From contig NC_087063.1 of the NCBI RefSeq assembly GCF_963678635.1, positions 8,280,386 to 8,344,385 of the forward strand: DNA of 64,000 nucleotides. The letters run 5' to 3'. This DNA is from Symsagittifera roscoffensis (lineage: Eukaryota; Xenacoelomorpha; Acoela; Convolutidae). This document shows positions 58,496 to 64,000 of the stretch, piece by piece (the first letter of the stretch is position 1; each line of letters begins with the position of its first letter). Made by a program: the position numbers and the translations under genes. The notes below the pieces were generated by a model. The model had not been told where the DNA came from, made no database searches, and saw only the letters and a list, made by a program, of their open reading frames with translations.

Positions 58496-58905
58496 GGAAA
58501 ACGAGATTGCTCGTATCAGGGTGAAGCAGTTACGACTGCTTTTTAATGTTCCGACTGCCTTTTAAGGTCTATGGAGCAAAAATAACATGATAAAATTGAG
58601 ATGTAATTTTTTTTTTCAAATTTGAGATTTTTTGTAAAAACCATCCCTCAACACGCCATATAAAGTACAAAGCGATGGCTTTCGTTCCTAGTAACAAATC
58701 AATTGTGGCAAATAAGCGTCCTCCAACCGATTTGAAACGATTTCTAAAACGGACTAAATCTTTGCTTACACGTTAATAGCGCGAAATATATCGCGCGTTG
58801 ATTGTCCAAAATTGTCCAAAATGGCACTCATCAAACCCCCATAACTTTACAAAAATAATCACAGGTGGAATATTTTTTTCAAATTTAAACTCAGGATAAT
58901 AAAAC
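58496..58905 (-). repeat. Family C repeat, inverted relative to 29000
   Basis: Starts near GCTCGTATCAGGGTGAAGC, has AATGTTCCGACTGCCTTTTAAGG, CGCCATATAAAGTACAAAGC, AATAGCGCGAAATATATCGCGCG and CATCAAACCCCCATAAC, the reverse complement order of 29000-29345. Confidence 0.6.
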
Positions 58906-59032
58906 TTTTCGAATGCTATAAAAATCCCGTCAGAAATGGCTAGTTAAGAAGTCGAAATTGTCAGAAGAAAAAACCACCCCGAGCGCAAATATTCTTTTCG
59001 TTAGGAAAGTCGGAATAGGATCAATATTGTGA

Positions 59033-60085
59033 TTAAAATAAACGATTATGAACCATGCTAAGATTTTTTTGTAAACCGTGTCTAACATGTTGTGTCACGT
59101 CATTTTTTGTTAGATCTTCTCGGATTGCATTTGAACATTTTGAAAATATGTGTATTTCCTGTCGTACAATTGTATGGCGAGATGTTTGAGTTGGTGAATC
59201 GCTTTGAGGTTCATTCAATTCTAATATAGAGAAATAGCTATAGAGAAGTGAGAATACATCATTTGTGAATAATGAGTATGCTCTTATTGAGTTTTGGTGT
59301 TGTATGCTTTTGATGTATTGTGTAAAAACTTTTGAAAATTCAATGTCTACATCATCAGTTTGAATGAGATATCTGTCATGAAATGCATTTGGTGATTTGA
59401 TTTCTCTTGTGTAGATTCCATATTATGATGTGAGACTACATATACCTTAGAGATAGTGGTTAAGAAATTGTCTTTTGGTTTTTACATCGGGAAATTCTCT
59501 TGTGCACGGACTTTCTCCTTTTTTGAAAAAAATTTCATTTAGATTTTGGCAAAATTGCACCTGTCTTCGAGCTTCAGTTAATGGAGATATTAAGAATGGA
59601 AATACTGAATTTACTTGCTTATCTTCATTTTGAATCATTTTTGTGTTGTATGACTGTTAATGCGTAATTTTCAATGTGTCTTATTGGTTGACTCCAATTG
59701 TACAAACGTATTGGTTTGTTTGTGTAGCAAGTTTTATTCTACGTTTCCCTTTTTTTGATGCTGGTGACGTGGTTTCTGAGTCAGTGAAATAAGTTTGATC
59801 GTCAATTTGATGGTTTTTGTTTATTGAGTCTTTTAAATTGTGAAGTTCCTGTATTGCGGTTGTTTCTGATTCTGAGATTGCGTTTCTTCGTTTTGAAAAT
59901 CTTTTCCTAATAATTTGTTTTTGTTTGTCAATTATTTTCTTCCTTACTGTTTTTCTTTTTGTTCTTATGTATCCTACTGATTGTCTGTGTGGTGTGATTA
60001 CGAGGTCGTATCTGCCGTCGTTAATTAAACAATTGTGTATTATGATTGTTTGTTTTGTTTCCCAAATTGTCTCTTGACATAAGGT
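59033..60085 (-). pseudogene. Decayed coding region, unknown family
   Basis: Minus-strand open stretches lacking start codons follow each other: 60085-59681 (134 residues, very basic in the middle, e.g. RKKIIDKQKQIIRKRFSKRR, ending ATQTNQYVCTIGVNQ), 59638-59447 (63 residues) and 59422-59033 (129 residues, e.g. QEIHIFSKCSNAIREDLTK). Codons look coding and the opposite strand does not. Stops and frame changes separate them, so it is broken or spliced. IIIHNCLINDGRYDLVI faintly recalls the last strand of OTU cysteine proteases but with Arg where His is expected; I do not assign it. Confidence 0.4.
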
Positions 60086-61124
60086 TTAGGATGATGGGTG
60101 CAAAATCTGGATTATTGATTCTAATGTCTTAAACTGTTAGTTCTTCTTCGTTTTTTTTGTGGTTAGCTTAACTTGAGTCGTATTGTTGGGCTAAAGAGAA
60201 AAGCATATACCGACTCCTGAGAATGATTTGTACTTTCTCGTGACTAGTTCTAAGCTAAGATAGACCTACTTAATCTTACTTAGGGGTTGTGATTTGTGAT
60301 CAAGGGTTGGAGAATAGTGAATCGATCCGCAAGATTCAGGTATAGTTACAACGCGAGTAGTACCTTAGATACTTTGTTATGACTTACTAAGCTTAGGTGT
60401 TTTAGCCTGGGTCATCTAAGAGCAGGGGGATCAAATGAAGGATGAGTAACCGAACTTCTTCACTGTTTATCTTAATTAAAATAACTAGTTTTTTGAAAAA
60501 TTTTTGTTAATTCTGGGTCTTTTATAAGGGCTGGGTAGTGAATCGGCGCTTGAGGTCGTTAGACATTAATAAAATTGGGAGGTGGAGAACAAAATTGTTC
60601 TATTTGATCCAAGGATTTGCCTTGATGATCAGAAATTTAGATTTTTAGAAATTTAAAAATCGTCTTATTCAATTTAAAGATCCAAGGAAAGCGTTGATCA
60701 TCTGTTTTTTTTAAATAGAATTAAATAAAGTGAAAGCAAGGATAAGCCTCGGTAGTTTATAATTAAAGGGTTGGGGTTAAGTTTTAGATTTGATGATTGT
60801 TAGTTTTTGACAATCGTTTTATGATTTATGTGATGGAGCTGGGATGAAGAGATGATATACTAACAATTTATGATTTATACTATTTACTTTTTATTTTTTT
60901 AATATTCATTAAATATTTTTTCAAGATTTTATTTAAATTACAACTGATTTAAGGAAAACGACAAGTGTTGTTTTTATCAGTCGTTATTGTACAATGATTA
61001 GGTTTAGCGCCATGAAAATTTATTGAAAATAATTATTCAAGGTATTATGTCAGTAAAAGAAAATTTGAAATTACTGCTGGCAGTATCCTAAATACAAAAG
61101 TTTGATCTCGTTTTTGTCGTATTA
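60086..61124. other. Non-coding stretch between the decayed coding blocks
   Basis: No clear frame on either strand, and no intron boundaries that join the flanking minus-strand blocks could be proved. Confidence 0.4.
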
Positions 61125-61385
61125 TCATGAAATCGATTGGTAGATTTCTCCTAATCGTATGTCGTCCCTTGTTCGACGTCTTCTTCCAATACTTGGCAGT
61201 TCTCGTATTGTTCGGAATATTGGATATGATCTATTGAGTCGTAGAGACATATCTACTAAGTTTTTGTCATATAACATTTTTAAAATGTTGTATTTGTCTA
61301 ATTCTAATCTAATTTTGTCTAAGTCTACGTTAGTTAAGGTCTGTTCGAGACTTTTGGTCGCACCAGATGAGTTATGTATGCATGA
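61125..61385 (-). pseudogene. Decayed coding block, unknown family
   Basis: An 86-residue minus-strand frame without an obvious start: LDKYNILKMLYDKNLVDMSL and SIGRRRRTRDDIRLGE. It abuts the large repeat copy 2, so it probably belongs to the same element as the region at 59033-60085. A plus-strand frame over the same bases is its shadow. Confidence 0.35.
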
Positions 61386-64000
61386 CTATACTCATAGAGT
61401 AATTTCAGATAAGGTACACCGTCTGCTCGTCACGCTATCTTGTTTTCGGTCGGATAGATTCGTGCAACTTCTTAGTCTAATACCAATCTTAATCTTTCTC
61501 TTATATCTCCTAGTCTCAATAGATCTAGTGTATGTACACCGGTTTACGCGAGTTAGTTCCAGAATGAGAACAACTGTATTCTAAGTTAAATTCAAATTGT
61601 TCTGGTGCTGAAACTACAAGTAGTTTCAACACTTACAAATAAATAGGTTGTTAGTTTGATGGAGTATGATTGGTTAGTATTTAATATTTTATTGAGATAA
61701 AATATCATAATAACAACCAATGATAAATACTAGTTTAGATCTGGTTCCAACGTGCAAGAAAACTGTGGCAGAATTCTTCTGCTTGTTAAATCGACCCATT
61801 TGATTATGCCCGCTACTCCTTGAGCTTGCTCTTAATTCAAAATGTACTGTTTAATTAAATTACCCATGTTTGAAAAAAATAATCAGAAAACTGTGCCTTA
61901 TTTCATTTTGTTTTGATTCAGTAACAACTAGCAAAATAATTCAAAGTTTTTATTTGGATTTTTTTCAAAAAAAAAAACGTCTGTTTTCTAAAGCAAATAC
62001 TGATTTTATGAAAACCCAGTAAGTGACCAAATGATAAGCGCCTTTTGGTCGGTTAAGCGCCTCAACACCAAAATGCCAGAAGTAATTCTTTTTCAAAATG
62101 TTCCGTATGTTTTGATTTTTGATAGTTTTGTTTGCCTAATTTTTAATATTTTGAGAACCTAATTTCCGTTTTCATTCTCAGAACAGTTTGAGAGTAACTT
62201 TCGTATACGGTTTAGATCTGGCTGCTTACTGTTCCATTGCTTTGCTTCTTCAAAAATTAATTCAAACAAAATGTAAAAATTAGGATGCTTCTTTAGTGAA
62301 GCTCATTTAGTGGAGAAAAAATTAGGTCGATCATTTAACTGAATGGCTTCAATTAAAGTCAATTAAAAACAAACCTCCCTCAAAAAATCAATGCAGAGAA
62401 TTTGAATTTCCTTGTAAAACCAGAGCACTATTTTAATTCAATCAATTTAGAGTTTCTATCATTAATCAAAGCAAGACTTCTCGTGTAAATCCGAAATCTT
62501 GAATGTTCCGACTGCATCTTAAAGTATATGGAGTGTTGTTTGTAGTTAGAAATTAGGCGATATTAGAAAATGTTAAATTGGCATTTTTTAATTATTTTCT
62601 GAAAATAATCGCTCCGAAACGCTATTTAAAGTCAAAAGTTAAATATTTTGCTCGGAGCGAAACTTTAAGTAGATCAAATGGCTAGCTTCAATTAAATATG
62701 GAAAGATTTCCAAGACGTGTAGAATTTACAAGACAATAAAATCTTAAATAGACCAAATAGCCGCCTCAATTGAAGTTCGAACGATTTCTAAAACGTATTA
62801 AATCTCCAAAACAAAAATACCATATAGACCAAATAGCTTGCATCAATTCAGTTTGGAACGGTTTATTAGACGTATTAAACGTCCAAGACAACAATGCGTT
62901 CCAAATGACATACAAAAACTTGGTCAGAAACTGCTAGTTAAAAATTCGAAAACTGCCTGGAGAAAAAAAAACTGAGCACAAGCATTCCGTCATTTTCTTC
63001 GAAAATTGGCGAAACAACAATTTTCACTCGTATATCAGGGCAAACCCCTGAAATTTTTGACAGCACTTTACGAACAATTTTTTAAAAGTTGGTTGAAAAA
63101 TAGTTGAAAATTTATTTCATTTTTTTATTTGACTATATAAAAGTTTTATTTTATTTCATTTGAAAAATTCATTTTGCGTCTTCATTTTATCCCCTCAAAC
63201 GATAATGCAAACTACAAAAATTTGACTTCTTTTATCCTATTGATAAGACCATATAACTTGCATCAATTTAATTTGGAACGCAGTAATTCGCCGTGTACAT
63301 GTGTTACAAACACGCAATATATCGCCCGTTAATTATACCAAATTGGCCAAATTAGCAATTTCGAAACCACCATAGTTTTAGTTTAAAAAATCACAGGTAA
63401 AATATCCTTTGAAATTGAGCTTATAAATTTGAGGTAATAATATCTTTGAGCACTAGATGAAAATACCTTTCGCTTGGTTAAAAGTTGAAAATTGACTGAA
63501 TAACAAACCACCCCACGCATAAATAATCCTCGCTATCTTCAAAAGTCGGAAAACAGGAAAAGAGTTGATTTTTTTTCATTGCAGCAAAATCATCAAAATT
63601 GGCACACTGAGTGCTAGAAAACAGCGGCAACACATTAGCTTCTTACAAGTTTTGGTGTTTTTGATAAGCTTGAGTGACAATTTTTTTTTCAAATATGATC
63701 AAATAGTTCAATGTTCAACTATCCGTAGTTATCGCTTACAAACTCCGTTCAGTCATTTTTTAAAAGTTTATGAAAATTGAATGACCGAGTGAACAAAAGT
63801 GTATTGGTAAGCTATAGATTTTGCAGCAGGTTGTTAGGTTGTTTTTATAAGATATTGTCAAAAACTAATCAGCATACCGTAATGATCTCAAATTAAGATA
63901 TGCTCCGCTAGTTTTTCATTGATTTTTATTGATTTTTTTTCTACAATGTGAGTTTAACTGACATTAGCTTAATGTATTTGTTTTGGAATTATCCTGGCAT
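61368..64000. repeat. Large dispersed repeat, copy 2, cut by window end
   Basis: Partner of 52039-54724. Relative to copy 1 it has a 4-base insertion (TATG near 61528) that shifts the short minus-strand frame shared by both. Left of 61368 this copy continues into coding-like sequence that copy 1 lacks, so copy 1 is the truncated one at this side. Confidence 0.92.

Noticed and set aside
61159-61584. 141-codon plus-strand frame with hydrophobic C-terminus
   Set aside because: The minus strand over most of the same bases has a more protein-like composition; the plus frame looks like its shadow.
1-64000. CRISPR array, bacterial operon or riboswitch
   Set aside because: The window is clearly animal DNA with spliced genes; no regular spacer-repeat array exists.

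Overview
The window is AT-rich animal nuclear DNA. The genes have GT-AG introns, long repeat-filled introns and wide non-coding spaces. It carries orthologues of prefoldin subunit 2, a C6orf136/DUF2358 protein, the RING plus four-SH3 scaffold POSH/SH3RF, and an SLC17 transporter. POSH points to a metazoan, and the density of tRNA-derived SINEs, MITEs, hAT, Tc1 and Ty3/gypsy elements fits an invertebrate. I cannot name the species.

Layout. (1) 1 to at least 9.2 kb, minus strand: coding part and 5' leader of a large Ty3/gypsy LTR retrotransposon that runs off the left edge. gag and pol lie in one frame, separated by a single UGA followed by CUA. A UAG interrupts the RNase H region. The leader carries a duplicated RNA-like hairpin array whose stems covary. 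(2) 9.3-12.7 kb: non-coding DNA studded with a GGAGGGT motif and holding two diverged ~250-300 bp direct repeats, possibly further leader or LTR material. (3) 13.16-19.41 kb, plus: prefoldin subunit 2 in two exons with a 5.8 kb intron holding a SINE, a degenerate ~170 bp tandem array and a dead Tc1/mariner copy. (4) 22.40-24.30 kb, plus: C6orf136/DUF2358 homologue in two exons. (5) 24.65-34.70 kb, plus: POSH/SH3RF in nine exons. (6) 35.70-38.48 kb: a hAT element with an apparently intact spliced transposase (minus) but a rebuilt left end. (7) 42.88-47.17 kb, minus: a five-exon SLC17 transporter lacking the charged residues required in sialin. (8) 47.2-64 kb: gene-poor, with MITEs, a >=2.6 kb direct repeat present twice about 9.3 kb apart, and decayed minus-strand coding sequence of unknown family at 59.0-61.4 kb.

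The host genes are unrelated housekeeping or signalling genes and show no joint pathway. All splice junctions given here were chosen by reading: GT-AG sites, matching phase across each intron, and continuity with the known protein family. The most unusual material is the retrotransposon (stop-codon gag-pol junction, structured leader, very long repetitive RNase H-integrase linker), the hAT with a 262 bp duplicated flank, and the charge-stripped SLC17 protein.
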